From positions 1,674,001-1,738,000 of the forward strand of contig CANOQG010000007.1 in the NCBI GenBank assembly GCA_947568835.1: a stretch of 64,000 nucleotides of DNA, read 5' to 3'. Position numbers and translations under genes: made by a program. Below the pieces are notes generated by a model. That model was not told where the DNA came from. It searched no databases and saw only the letters and a program-made list of their open reading frames with translations. This DNA comes from Protonemura montana. Lineage: Eukaryota; Arthropoda; Insecta; Plecoptera; Nemouridae. The stretch's first letter is position 1; every line of letters begins with the position of its first letter. Positions 1 through 11,400 of the stretch are shown here, one piece after another.

Positions 1-135
1 CCCATGTCCTGTCCAATGTCCTGCCTCATGTCCTGCCCCATGTCCTGCCCCATGTCCTGCCCCATGTCCTGCCCCATGTCCTGTCCCATGTCCTGCCCCA
101 TGTCATGCCCCATGTCCTGCCCCATGTCCTGCCCC

Positions 136-142
136 ATGTCCC
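136..142 (+). repeat. Shortened 7-bp unit ATGTCCC (first clear example of the register-shifting spacer)
   Basis: ATGTCCC is a monomer lacking five bases, TGCCC or an equivalent. Further copies begin at 251, 377, 504, 703, 818 and 944, giving gaps of 115, 126, 127, 199, 115 and 126 bp. Each gap is 7 plus a whole number of monomers, apart from the two 126-bp gaps, which contain a 23-bp dimer. The unit recurs across all 64 kb. Because 7 is 1 modulo 3, each copy moves the apparent reading frame one step. A nominal + strand translation therefore cycles MSCP, HVLP, PCPA and back to MSCP. It is the boundary marker for the second structural level. Confidence 0.95.
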
Positions 143-353
143 ATGTCCTACCCCATGTCCTGCCCTTTGTCCTGTCCCATTTCCTGCCCCATGTCCTGCC
201 CCATGTCCTGCCCCATGTCCTGCCCCATGTCCTGCCCCATGTCTTGCCCCATGTCCCATGTCCTGCCCCATGTCCTGCCCCATGTCCTGCCCCATGTCCT
301 TCCCTATGTCCTGTCCCATGTCCTGCCCCATGTCCTGCCCCATGTCCTGCTCC

Positions 354-376
354 ATGTCCTCCCCCTGTTATGCCCC
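354..376 (+). repeat. 23-bp variant dimer (CCTCCCCCTG motif)
   Basis: Two adjacent monomers total 23 bp instead of 24. In the first, the G of TCCTGCCCC is C. The second has lost its leading A. In this copy the second monomer also reads TGTTATGCCCC. Related copies lie near 910, 1182, 1340, 1766, 3298, 5090, 5654 and 7188, and many more occur to the right. In Domain III and parts of Domain II the second half reads TGTCCTGCCCC. The dimer usually sits one unit before a 7-bp spacer, so together they form a recurring module boundary. Confidence 0.85.
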
Positions 377-1059
377 ATGTCCCATGTCCTGCCCCATGTC
401 CTGCCCCATGTCCTGCCCCATGTCCTGCCCTATGTCTTGTCCCATGTCCTGCCCCATGTCCTGCCCCATGTCCTGCCCTATGTCCTGCCCCATGTCTTGC
501 CCCATGTCCCATGTCCTGCCCCATGTCCTGCTCCATGTCCTGCCCCATGTCCTGCCCCATGTCCTGTCCCATGTCCTGCCCCATGTTTTGCCCCATGTCC
601 TGTCCAATGTCCTGCCTCACGTCCTGCCCCATGTCCTGCCCCATGTCCTGTCCCATGTCCTGCCCCATGTCATGCCCCATGTCCTGCCCCATGTCCTGCC
701 CCATGTCCCATGTCCTACCCTATGTCCTGCCCTTTGTCCTGTCCCATTTCCTGCCCCATGTCCTGCCCCATGTCCTGCCCTATGTCCTGCCCCATGTCCT
801 GCCCCATGTCTTGCCCCATGTCCCATGTCCTGCCCCATGTCCTGCCCCATGTCCTGCCCCATGTCCTTCCCTATGTCCTGTCCCATGTCCTGCCCCATGT
901 CCTGCCCCATGTCCTGCTCCATGTCCTCCCCCTGTTATGCCCCATGTCCCATGTCCTGCCCCATGTCCTGCCCCATGTCCTGCCCCATGTCCTACCCCAT
1001 GTCCTGCCCCATGTCCTGCCCCATGTCCTGCCCCATGTCCTGCCTCATGTCCTGCCCCA

Positions 1060-1470
1060 TGTCTTGCACCATGTCCCATGTCCTGCCCCATGTTCTGCCC
1101 CATGTCCTGCCCCATGTCCTGCCCTATGTCCTGTCTTATGTCCTGCCCCATGTAATGCCCCATGTCCTGCTCCATGTCCTCCCCCTGTCCTGCCCTATGT
1201 CTTATGTCCTGCTCCATGTCCTGCGTCATGTCCTGCCCCATGTCCTGCCCTATGTCCTGTCCCATGTCCTGCCCCATTTCCTGCCCCATGTCCTGCTCCA
1301 TGTCCTGCCCCATGTCCTGCCCCATGTCCCGCTCCATGTCCTCCCCCTGTCCTGCCTCATGTCCCATGTCCTGCCCCATGTCCTGCCCCATGTCCTGCCC
1401 CATGTCCTGCCCCATGTCCTGTCCCATGTCCTGCCCCATGTTTTGCCCCATGTCCTGTCCAATGTCCTGC
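1060..1470 (+). repeat. Domain III-like module near the left edge
   Basis: This stretch has the order TGTCTTATG, CATGTAATG, CCTCCCCCTG dimer, a TCTTATG 7-bp unit, CATTTCC, CTGCTCC, TCCCGCTCC and a second CCTCCCCCTG dimer. The same order is seen at about 35570-35930 and in the other Domain III units. It is less alike in detail: CTGCGTCATG occurs here where Domain III has CTCATGGCC. I did not find the CATGTAATG marker in Domain II. The module therefore links the left edge of the window to Domain III. Confidence 0.75.
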
Positions 1471-3650
1471 CTCATGTCCTGCCCCATGTCCTGCCCCATG
1501 TCCTGTCCCATGTCCTGCCCCATGTCATGCCCCATGTCCTGCCCCATGTCCTGCCCCATGTCCCATGTCCTACCCCATGTCCTGCCCTTTGTCCTGTCCC
1601 ATTTCCTGCCCCATGTCCTGCCCCATGTCCTGCCCCATGTCCTGCCCCATGTCCTGCCCCATGTCTTGCCCCATGTCCCATGTCCTGCCCCATGTCCTGC
1701 CCCATGTCCTGCCCCATGTCCTTCCCTATGTCCTGTCCCATGTCCTGCCCCATGTCCTGCCCCATGTCCTGCTCCATGTCCTCCCCCTGTTATGCCCCAT
1801 GTCCCATGTCCTGCCCCATGTCCTGCCCCATGTCCTGCCCCATGTCCTGCCCTATGTCTTGTCCCATGTCCTGCCCCATGTCCTGCCCCATGTCCTGCCC
1901 TATGTCCTGCCCCATGTCTTGCCCCATGTCCCATGTCCTGCCCCATGTCCTGCCCCATGTCCTGCCCCATGTCCTGCTCCATGTCCTGCCCCATGTCCTG
2001 CCCCATGTCCCATGTCATGCCCCATGTCCTGCCCCATGTCCTGCCCCATGTCCTGTCCCATGTCCTGCTCCATGTCCTGCCCCATGTCTTGCCCCATGTC
2101 CCATGTCCTGCCTCATGTCCTGCCCCATGTCCTGCCCCATGTCCTGCCCCATGTCCTGCCCCATGTCCTGCCCCATGTCCTGCCCTATGTCCTGCCCCAT
2201 GTCCTGCCCCATGTCCTGCCCTATGTCCTGTCCCATGTCCTGTCCCATGTCATGTCCCATGTCCTGCTCCATGTCCTGCCCCATGTCCTGCCCCATGTCC
2301 TGCCCCATGTCCTGCCCCATGTCCTGCTCCATGTCCTGCCCCATGTCCTGCCCCATGTCCCATGTCATGCCCCAGGTCCTGCCCCATGTCCTGCCCCATG
2401 TCCTGCCCCATGTCCTGCCCCATGTCCTGCCCTATGTCCTGTCCCATGTCCTGCCCCTTGTCCTGCCCCATGTCCTGCTACATGTCCTGCCCCATGTCCC
2501 ATGTCCTGCCCCATTTCCTGCCCCATGTCCTGCCCCATGTCCTGCCCCATGTCCTGCCACATGTCCTGCCCCATGTCCTGCCCCATGTCCTGTCCCATGT
2601 CCTGCCCCATGTCCTGCCCCATGTCCTGCCCCTAGTCCTGCCCTATGTCCTGTCCCATGTCCTGCCCCATGTCCTGCCCCATGTCCTGTCCCATGTCCTG
2701 CCTCATGTCCTGCCCCATGTCCTGCCCTATGTCCTGCCCCATGTCCTGCCCCATGTCCTGTCCCATGTCCTGCCCCATGTCCTGCCCCATGTCCTGCCCC
2801 ATGTCCTGCCCTATGTCCTGTCCCATGTCCTGCCCCATGTCCTGCCCCATGTCCTGCCCTATGTCCTGCCCCATGTCTTGCCCCATGTCCCATGTCCTGC
2901 CCCATGTCCTGCCCCATGTCCTGCCCCATGTCCTGCCCTATGTCCTGCCCCATGTCCTGCCCCATTTTCTGCTCCATGTCCCGCCCCATGTCCTGCCCCA
3001 TGTCCCATGTCATGCCCCATGTCCTGCCCCATGTCCTGCCCCATGTCCTGTCCCATGTCCTGCTCCATGTCCTGCCCCATGTCTTACCTCATGTCCCATG
3101 TCCTGCCTCATGTCCTGCCCCATGTCCTGCCCCATATCCTGCCCCATGTCCTGCCCCATGTCCTGCCCCATGTCCTGCCCCATGTCTTGCCCCATGTCCC
3201 ATGTCCTGCCCCATGTCCTGCCCCATGTCCTGCCCCATGTCCTTCCCTATGTCCTGTCCCATGTCCTGCCCCATGTCCTGCCCCATGTCCTGATCCATGT
3301 CCTCCCCCTGTTATGCCCCATGTCCCATGTCCTGCCCCATGTCCTGCCCCATGTCCTGCCCCATGTCCTGCCCTATGTCTTGTCCCATGTCCTGCCCCAT
3401 GTCCTGCCCCATGTCCTGCCCTATGTCCTGCCCCATGTCTTGCCCCATGTCCCATGTCCTGCCCCATGTCCTGCCCCATGTCCTGCCCCATGTCCTGCTC
3501 CATGTCCTGCCCCATGTCCTGCCCCATGTCCCATGTCATGCCCCATGTCCTGCCCCATGTCCTGCCCCATGTCCTGTCCCATGTCCTGCTCCATGTCCTG
3601 CCCCATGTCTTGCCCCATGTCCCATGTCCTGCCTCATGTCCTGCCCCATG
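1360..3650 (+). repeat. Domain I HOR copy, repeated at about 5241-7531 (offset 3,881 bp)
   Basis: Rare variants keep a constant 3,881-bp offset, including the 2374-2635 core, the TCCCGCCCC monomer near 2980, the CTTACCTC monomer near 3083 and the CCCATATCC monomer near 3132. A visible difference is CTGATCC near 3291 against CTGCTCC near 7172. After about 3650 the offset becomes 3,929 bp, because the right-hand copy has four extra monomers (48 bp). Confidence 0.85.
2374..2635 (+). repeat. 261-bp core module (AGG landmark to CTAG landmark), first of 24 copies
   Basis: The core begins at a monomer in which CATGTCC has become CCAGGTCC and ends at one in which CATG has become CTAG. Between them lie diagnostic variants: a CCCTTG monomer, CTACATG, CATTTCC and CCACATG. 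The AGG-to-TAG distance is 261 bp. TAG end positions of the 24 copies are 2635, 6516, 12293, 15473, 18214, 19975, 22956, 24313, 25886, 27647, 30628, 31621, 32977, 37897, 41421, 46505, 49581, 52810, 53466, 54453, 56422, 58579, 60265 and 62234. Nine further CTAG sites lack the AGG partner: 35138 (variant), 36577, 40101, 43330, 45185, 48261, 51490, 56072 and 61884. The core is a useful landmark for phasing the HORs. Nothing suggests a function. Confidence 0.9.
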
Positions 3651-6600
3651 TCCTGCCCTATGTCCTGCCCCATGTCCTTCCCCATGTCCTGCTCCATGTC
3701 CTGCCCCATGTCCCATGTCCTGCCCCATGTCCTGCCCCATGTCCTGTCCCATGTCCTGCCCCATGTCCTGCCCCATGTCCTGCCCCATGTCCTGCCCCAT
3801 GTCCTGCCCCATGTCCTGCCCCATGTCCTGTCCCATGTCCTGCCCCATGTCCTGCCCCATGTCCTGCCCCAAGTCCTGCCTCATGTCCTGCCCCATGTCC
3901 TGACCCATGTCCTGCCCCATGTCCTGCCCCATGTCCTGCCGTATGTCCTGCCCCATGTCCTGCCCCATGTCCTGCTCCATGTCCTGCCCCATGTCCCATG
4001 TCCTGCCCCATGTCCTGCCCCATGTCCTGTCCCATGTCCTGCCCCATGTCCTGCCCCATGTCCTGCCCCATGTCCTGCCCCATGTCCTGTCCCATGTCAT
4101 GTCCCATGTCCTGCTCCATGTCCTGCCCCATGTCCTTCCCCATGTCCCATGTCCTGCCTCATGTCCTGCCCCATGTCCTGCCCCATGTCCTGCCCCATGT
4201 CCTGCCCCATGTCTTGCCCCATGTCCCATGTCCTGCCTCATGTCCTGCCCCATGTCCTGCCCCATGTCCTGCCCCATGTCCTGCCCCATGTCCTGCCCCA
4301 TGTCCTGCCCTATGTCCTGCCCCATGTCCTGCCCCATGTCCTGCCCTATGTCCTGCCCCATGTCCTGCCCTATGTCCTGCCCCATGTCCTTCCCCATGTC
4401 CTGCTCCATGTCCTGCCCCATGTCCCATGTCCTGCCCCATGTCCTGCCCCATGTCCTGTCCCATGTCCTGCCCCATGTCCTGACCCATGTCCTGCCCCAT
4501 GTCCTGCCCCATGTCCTGCCGTATGTCCTGTCCCATGTCATGTCCCATGTCCTGCTCCATGTCCTGCCCCATGTCCTGCCCCATGTCCCATGTCCTGCCT
4601 CATGTCCTGCCCCATGTCCCGCTCCATGTCCTCCCCCTGTCCTGCCTCATGTCCCATGTCCTGCCCCATGTCCTGCCCCATGTCCTGCCCCATGTCCTGC
4701 CCCATGTCCTGTCCCATGTCCTGCCCCATGTTTTGCCCCATGTCCTGTCCAATGTCCTGCCTCATGTCCTGCCCCATGTCCTGCCCCATGTCCTGCCCCA
4801 TGTCCTGCCCCATGTCCTGTCCCATGTCCTGCCCCATGTCATGCCCCATGTCCTGCCCCATGTCCTGCCCCATGTCCCATGTCCTACCCCATGTCCTGCT
4901 CTTTGTCCTGTCCCATTTCCTGCCCCATGTCCTGCCCCATGTCCTGCCCCATGTCCTGCCCCATGTCCTGCCCCATGTCTTGCCCCATGTCCCATGTCCT
5001 GCCCCATGTCCTGCCCCATGTCCTGCCCCATGTCCTTCCCTATGTCCTGTCCCATGTCCTGCCCCATGTCCTGCCCCATGTCCTGCTCCATGTCCTCCCC
5101 CTGTTATGCCCCATGTCCCATGTCCTGCCCCATGTCCTGCCCCATGTCCTGCCCCATGTCCTGCCCTATGTCTTGTCCCATGTCCTGCCCCATGTCCTGC
5201 CCCATGTCCTGCCCTATGTCCTGCCCCATGTCTTGCCCCATGTCCCATGTCCTGCCCCATGTCCTGCTCCATGTCCTGCCCCATGTCCTGCCCCATGTCC
5301 TGTCCCATGTCCTGCCCCATGTTTTGCCCCATGTCCTGTCCAATGTCCTGCCTCACGTCCTGCCCCATGTCCTGCCCCATGTCCTGTCCCATGTCCTGCC
5401 CCATGTCATGCCCCATGTCCTGCCCCATGTCCTGCCCCATGTCCCATGTCCTACCCCATGTCCTGCCCTTTGTCCTGTCCCATTTCCTGCCCCATGTCCT
5501 GCCCCATGTCCTGCCCCATGTCCTGCCCCATGTCCTGCCCCATGTCTTGCCCCATGTCCCATGTCCTGCCCCATGTCCTGCCCCATGTCCTGCCCCATGT
5601 CCTTCCCTATGTCCTGTCCCATGTCCTGCCCCATGTCCTGCCCCATGTCCTGCTCCATGTCCTCCCCCTGTTATGCCCCATGTCCCATGTCCTGCCCCAT
5701 GTCCTGCCCCATGTCCTGCCCCATGTCCTGCCCTATGTCTTGTCCCATGTCCTGCCCCATGTCCTGCCCCATGTCCTGCCCTATGTCCTGCCCCATGTCT
5801 TGCCCCATGTCCCATGTCCTGCCCCATGTCCTGCCCCATGTCCTGCCCCATGTCCTGCTCCATGTCCTGCCCCATGTCCTGCCCCATGTCCCATGTCATG
5901 CCCCATGTCCTGCCCCATGTCCTGCCCCATGTCCTGTCCCATGTCCTGCTCCATGTCCTGCCCCATGTCTTGCCCCATGTCCCATGTCCTGCCTCATGTC
6001 CTGCCCCATGTCCTGCCCCATGTCCTGCCCCATGTCCTGCCCCATGTCCTGCCCCATGTCCTGCCCTATGTCCTGCCCCATGTCCTGCCCCATGTCCTGC
6101 CCTATGTCCTGTCCCATGTCCTGTCCCATGTCATGTCCCATGTCCTGCTCCATGTCCTGCCCCATGTCCTGCCCCATGTCCTGCCCCATGTCCTGCCCCA
6201 TGTCCTGCTCCATGTCCTGCCCCATGTCCTGCCCCATGTCCCATGTCATGCCCCAGGTCCTGCCCCATGTCCTGCCCCATGTCCTGCCCCATGTCCTGCC
6301 CCATGTCCTGCCCTATGTCCTGTCCCATGTCCTGCCCCTTGTCCTGCCCCATGTCCTGCTACATGTCCTGCCCCATGTCCCATGTCCTGCCCCATTTCCT
6401 GCCCCATGTCCTGCCCGATGTCCTGCCCCATGTCCTGCCACATGTCCTGCCCCATGTCCTGCCCCATGTCCTGTCCCATGTCCTGCCCCATGTCCTGCCC
6501 CATGTCCTGCCCCTAGTCCTGCCCTATGTCCTGTCCCATGTCCTGCCCCATGTCCTGCCCCATGTCCTGTCCCATGTCCTGCCTCATGTCCTGCCCCATG

Positions 6601-8436
6601 TCCTGCCCTATGTCCTGCCCCATGTCCTGCCCCATGTCCTGTCCCATGTCCTGCCCCATGTCCTGCCCCATGTCCTGCCCCATGTCCTGCCCTATGTCCT
6701 GTCCCATGTCCTGCCCCATGTCCTGCCCCATGTCCTGCCCTATGTCCTGCCCCATGTCTTGCCCCATGTCCCATGTCCTGCCCCATGTCCTGCCCCATGT
6801 CCTGCCCCATGTCCTGCCCTATGTCCTGCCCCATGTCCTGCCCCATTTTCTGCTCCATGTCCCGCCCCATGTCCTGCCCCATGTCCCATGTCATGCCCCA
6901 TGTCCTGCCCCATGTCCTGCCCCATGTCCTGTCCCATGTCCTGCTCCATGTCCTGCCCCATGTCTTACCTCATGTCCCATGTCCTGCCTCATGTCCTGCC
7001 CCATGTCCTGCCCCATATCCTGCCCCATGTCCTGCCCCATGTCCTGCCCCATGTCCTGCCCCATGTCTTGCCCCATGTCCCATGTCCTGCCCCATGTCCT
7101 GCCCCATGTCCTGCCCCATGTCCTTCCCTATGTCCTGTCCCATGTCCTGCCCCATGTCCTGCCCCATGTCCTGCTCCATGTCCTCCCCCTGTTATGCCCC
7201 ATGTCCCATGTCCTGCCCCATGTCCTGCCCCATGTCCTGCCCCATGTCCTGCCCTATGTCTTGTCCCATGTCCTGCCCCATGTCCTGCCCCATGTCCTGC
7301 CCTATGTCCTGCCCCATGTCTTGCCCCATGTCCCATGTCCTGCCCCATGTCCTGCCCCATGTCCTGCCCCATGTCCTGCTCCATGTCCTGCCCCATGTCC
7401 TGCCCCATGTCCCATGTCATGCCCCATGTCCTGCCCCATGTCCTGCCCCATGTCCTGTCCCATGTCCTGCTCCATGTCCTGCCCCATGTCTTGCCCCATG
7501 TCCCATGTCCTGCCTCATGTCCTGCCCCATGTCCTGCCCCATGTCCTGCCCCATGTCCTGCCCCATGTCCTGCCCCATGTCCTGCCCTATGTCCTGCCCC
7601 ATGTCCTTCCCCATGTCCTGCTCCATGTCCTGCCCCATGTCCCATGTCCTGCCCCATGTCCTGCCCCATGTCCTGTCCCATGTCCTGCCCCATGTCCTGC
7701 CCCATGTCCTGCCCCATGTCCTGCCCCATGTCCTGCCCCATGTCCTGCCCCATGTCCTGTCCCATGTCCTGCCCCATGTCCTGCCCCATGTCCTGCCCCA
7801 AGTCCTGCCTCATGTCCTGCCCCATGTCCTGACCCATGTCCTGCCCCATGTCCTGCCCCATGTCCTGCCGTATGTCCTGCCCCATGTCCTGCCCCATGTC
7901 CTGCCCTATGTCCTGTCCCATGTCCTGTCCCATGTCATGTCCCATGTCCTGCTCCATGTCCTGCCCCATGTCCTGCCCCATGTCCCATGTCCTGCCTCAT
8001 GTCCTGCCCCATGTCCTGCCCCATGTCCTGCCCCATGTCCTGCCCCATGTCTTGCCCCATGTCCCATGTCCTGCCTCATGTCCTGCCCCATGTCCTGCCC
8101 CATGTCCTGCCCCATGTCCTGCCCCATGTCCTGCCCCATGTCCTGCCCTATGTCCTGCCCCATGTCCTGCCCCATGTCTTGCCCTATGTCCTGCCCCATG
8201 TCCTGCCCTATGTCCTGCCCCATGTCCTTCCCCATGTCCTGCTCCATGTCCTGCCCCATGTCCCATGTCCTGCCCCATGTCCTGCCCCATGTCCTGTCCC
8301 ATGTCCTGCCCCATGTCCTGACCCATGTCCTGCCCCATGTCCTGCCCCATGTCCCATGTCCTGCCTCATGTCCTGCCCCATGTCCCGCTCCATGTCCTCC
8401 CCCTGTCCTGCCTCATGTCCCATGTCCTGCCCCATG
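2660..8436 (+). repeat. 5,777-bp tandem duplication, left copy
   Basis: The segment is followed directly by a near-identical copy starting at about 8437. The match holds to about 8345 here and 14098 there. The offset is 5,777 bp until about 7510. It is then 5,753 bp, because the left copy has two extra monomers in the run that follows CTCATG near 7515. Only a few substitutions are visible in over 5 kb, for example GCCCGATG near 6415 against GCCCCATG near 12192. The last 90 bases resemble about 4590-4700 instead. Confidence 0.9.
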
Positions 8437-11400
8437 TCCTGCCCCATGTCCTGCCCCATGTCCTGTCCCATGTCCTGCCTCATGTCCTGCCCCATGTCCT
8501 GCCCTATGTCCTGCCCCATGTCCTGCCCCATGTCCTGTCCCATGTCCTGCCCCATGTCCTGCCCCATGTCCTGCCCCATGTCCTGCCCTATGTCCTGTCC
8601 CATGTCCTGCCCCATGTCCTGCCCCATGTCCTGCCCTATGTCCTGCCCCATGTCTTGCCCCATGTCCCATGTCCTGCCCCATGTCCTGCCCCATGTCCTG
8701 CCCCATGTCCTGCCCTATGTCCTGCCCCATGTCCTGCCCCATTTTCTGCTCCATGTCCCGCCCCATGTCCTGCCCCATGTCCCATGTCATGCCCCATGTC
8801 CTGCCCCATGTCCTGCCCCATGTCCTGTCCCATGTCCTGCTCCATGTCCTGCCCCATGTCTTACCTCATGTCCCATGTCCTGCCTCATGTCCTGCCCCAT
8901 GTCCTGCCCCATATCCTGCCCCATGTCCTGCCCCATGTCCTGCCCCATGTCCTGCCCCATGTCTTGCCCCATGTCCCATGTCCTGCCCCATGTCCTGCCC
9001 CATGTCCTGCCCCATGTCCTTCCCTATGTCCTGTCCCATGTCCTGCCCCATGTCCTGCCCCATGTCCTGATCCATGTCCTCCCCCTGTTATGCCCCATGT
9101 CCCATGTCCTGCCCCATGTCCTGCCCCATGTCCTGCCCCATGTCCTGCCCTATGTCTTGTCCCATGTCCTGCCCCATGTCCTGCCCCATGTCCTGCCCTA
9201 TGTCCTGCCCCATGTCTTGCCCCATGTCCCATGTCCTGCCCCATGTCCTGCCCCATGTCCTGCCCCATGTCCTGCTCCATGTCCTGCCCCATGTCCTGCC
9301 CCATGTCCCATGTCATGCCCCATGTCCTGCCCCATGTCCTGCCCCATGTCCTGTCCCATGTCCTGCTCCATGTCCTGCCCCATGTCTTGCCCCATGTCCC
9401 ATGTCCTGCCTCATGTCCTGCCCCATGTCCTGCCCTATGTCCTGCCCCATGTCCTTCCCCATGTCCTGCTCCATGTCCTGCCCCATGTCCCATGTCCTGC
9501 CCCATGTCCTGCCCCATGTCCTGTCCCATGTCCTGCCCCATGTCCTGCCCCATGTCCTGCCCCATGTCCTGCCCCATGTCCTGCCCCATGTCCTGCCCCA
9601 TGTCCTGTCCCATGTCCTGCCCCATGTCCTGCCCCATGTCCTGCCCCAAGTCCTGCCTCATGTCCTGCCCCATGTCCTGACCCATGTCCTGCCCCATGTC
9701 CTGCCCCATGTCCTGCCGTATGTCCTGCCCCATGTCCTGCCCCATGTCCTGCTCCATGTCCTGCCCCATGTCCCATGTCCTGCCCCATGTCCTGCCCCAT
9801 GTCCTGTCCCATGTCCTGCCCCATGTCCTGCCCCATGTCCTGCCCCATGTCCTGCCCCATGTCCTGTCCCATGTCATGTCCCATGTCCTGCTCCATGTCC
9901 TGCCCCATGTCCTTCCCCATGTCCCATGTCCTGCCTCATGTCCTGCCCCATGTCCTGCCCCATGTCCTGCCCCATGTCCTGCCCCATGTCTTGCCCCATG
10001 TCCCATGTCCTGCCTCATGTCCTGCCCCATGTCCTGCCCCATGTCCTGCCCCATGTCCTGCCCCATGTCCTGCCCCATGTCCTGCCCTATGTCCTGCCCC
10101 ATGTCCTGCCCCATGTCCTGCCCTATGTCCTGCCCCATGTCCTGCCCTATGTCCTGCCCCATGTCCTTCCCCATGTCCTGCTCCATGTCCTGCCCCATGT
10201 CCCATGTCCTGCCCCATGTCCTGCCCCATGTCCTGTCCCATGTCCTGCCCCATGTCCTGACCCATGTCCTGCCCCATGTCCTGCCCCATGTCCTGCCGTA
10301 TGTCCTGTCCCATGTCATGTCCCATGTCCTGCTCCATGTCCTGCCCCATGTCCTGCCCCATGTCCCATGTCCTGCCTCATGTCCTGCCCCATGTCCCGCT
10401 CCATGTCCTCCCCCTGTCCTGCCTCATGTCCCATGTCCTGCCCCATGTCCTGCCCCATGTCCTGCCCCATGTCCTGCCCCATGTCCTGTCCCATGTCCTG
10501 CCCCATGTTTTGCCCCATGTCCTGTCCAATGTCCTGCCTCATGTCCTGCCCCATGTCCTGCCCCATGTCCTGCCCCATGTCCTGCCCCATGTCCTGTCCC
10601 ATGTCCTGCCCCATGTCATGCCCCATGTCCTGCCCCATGTCCTGCCCCATGTCCCATGTCCTACCCCATGTCCTGCTCTTTGTCCTGTCCCATTTCCTGC
10701 CCCATGTCCTGCCCCATGTCCTGCCCCATGTCCTGCCCCATGTCCTGCCCCATGTCTTGCCCCATGTCCCATGTCCTGCCCCATGTCCTGCCCCATGTCC
10801 TGCCCCATGTCCTTCCCTATGTCCTGTCCCATGTCCTGCCCCATGTCCTGCCCCATGTCCTGCTCCATGTCCTCCCCCTGTTATGCCCCATGTCCCATGT
10901 CCTGCCCCATGTCCTGCCCCATGTCCTGCCCCATGTCCTGCCCTATGTCTTGTCCCATGTCCTGCCCCATGTCCTGCCCCATGTCCTGCCCTATGTCCTG
11001 CCCCATGTCTTGCCCCATGTCCCATGTCCTGCCCCATGTCCTGCTCCATGTCCTGCCCCATGTCCTGCCCCATGTCCTGTCCCATGTCCTGCCCCATGTT
11101 TTGCCCCATGTCCTGTCCAATGTCCTGCCTCACGTCCTGCCCCATGTCCTGCCCCATGTCCTGTCCCATGTCCTGCCCCATGTCATGCCCCATGTCCTGC
11201 CCCATGTCCTGCCCCATGTCCCATGTCCTACCCCATGTCCTGCCCTTTGTCCTGTCCCATTTCCTGCCCCATGTCCTGCCCCATGTCCTGCCCCATGTCC
11301 TGCCCCATGTCCTGCCCCATGTCTTGCCCCATGTCCCATGTCCTGCCCCATGTCCTGCCCCATGTCCTGCCCCATGTCCTTCCCTATGTCCTGTCCCATG

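Larger units (their letters stand above)
1..990 (+). repeat. Domain I segment duplicated at about 4737-5726 (offset 4,736 bp)
   Basis: The segment starts mid-monomer at the window edge and matches positions 4737 onward, including the TGTCCAATG variant, the TTTTGCCCC monomer, CCTTTG, the CATTTCC monomer and the CCTCCCCCTGTTATG dimer. Point differences are visible, for example T at 721 against C in the other copy. Within the segment, 26-355 and 617-922 are a shorter internal repeat offset by 567-591 bp. The difference of 24 bp is two monomers. Confidence 0.8.

Noticed and set aside
780..2018. Long - strand frames of GQDM, GAGH and GRTW repeats
   Set aside because: These are the antisense reading of the same monomer. 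They end where CCTATG or CTCATG variants turn the TGG codon into TAG or TGA, not at gene-like boundaries.
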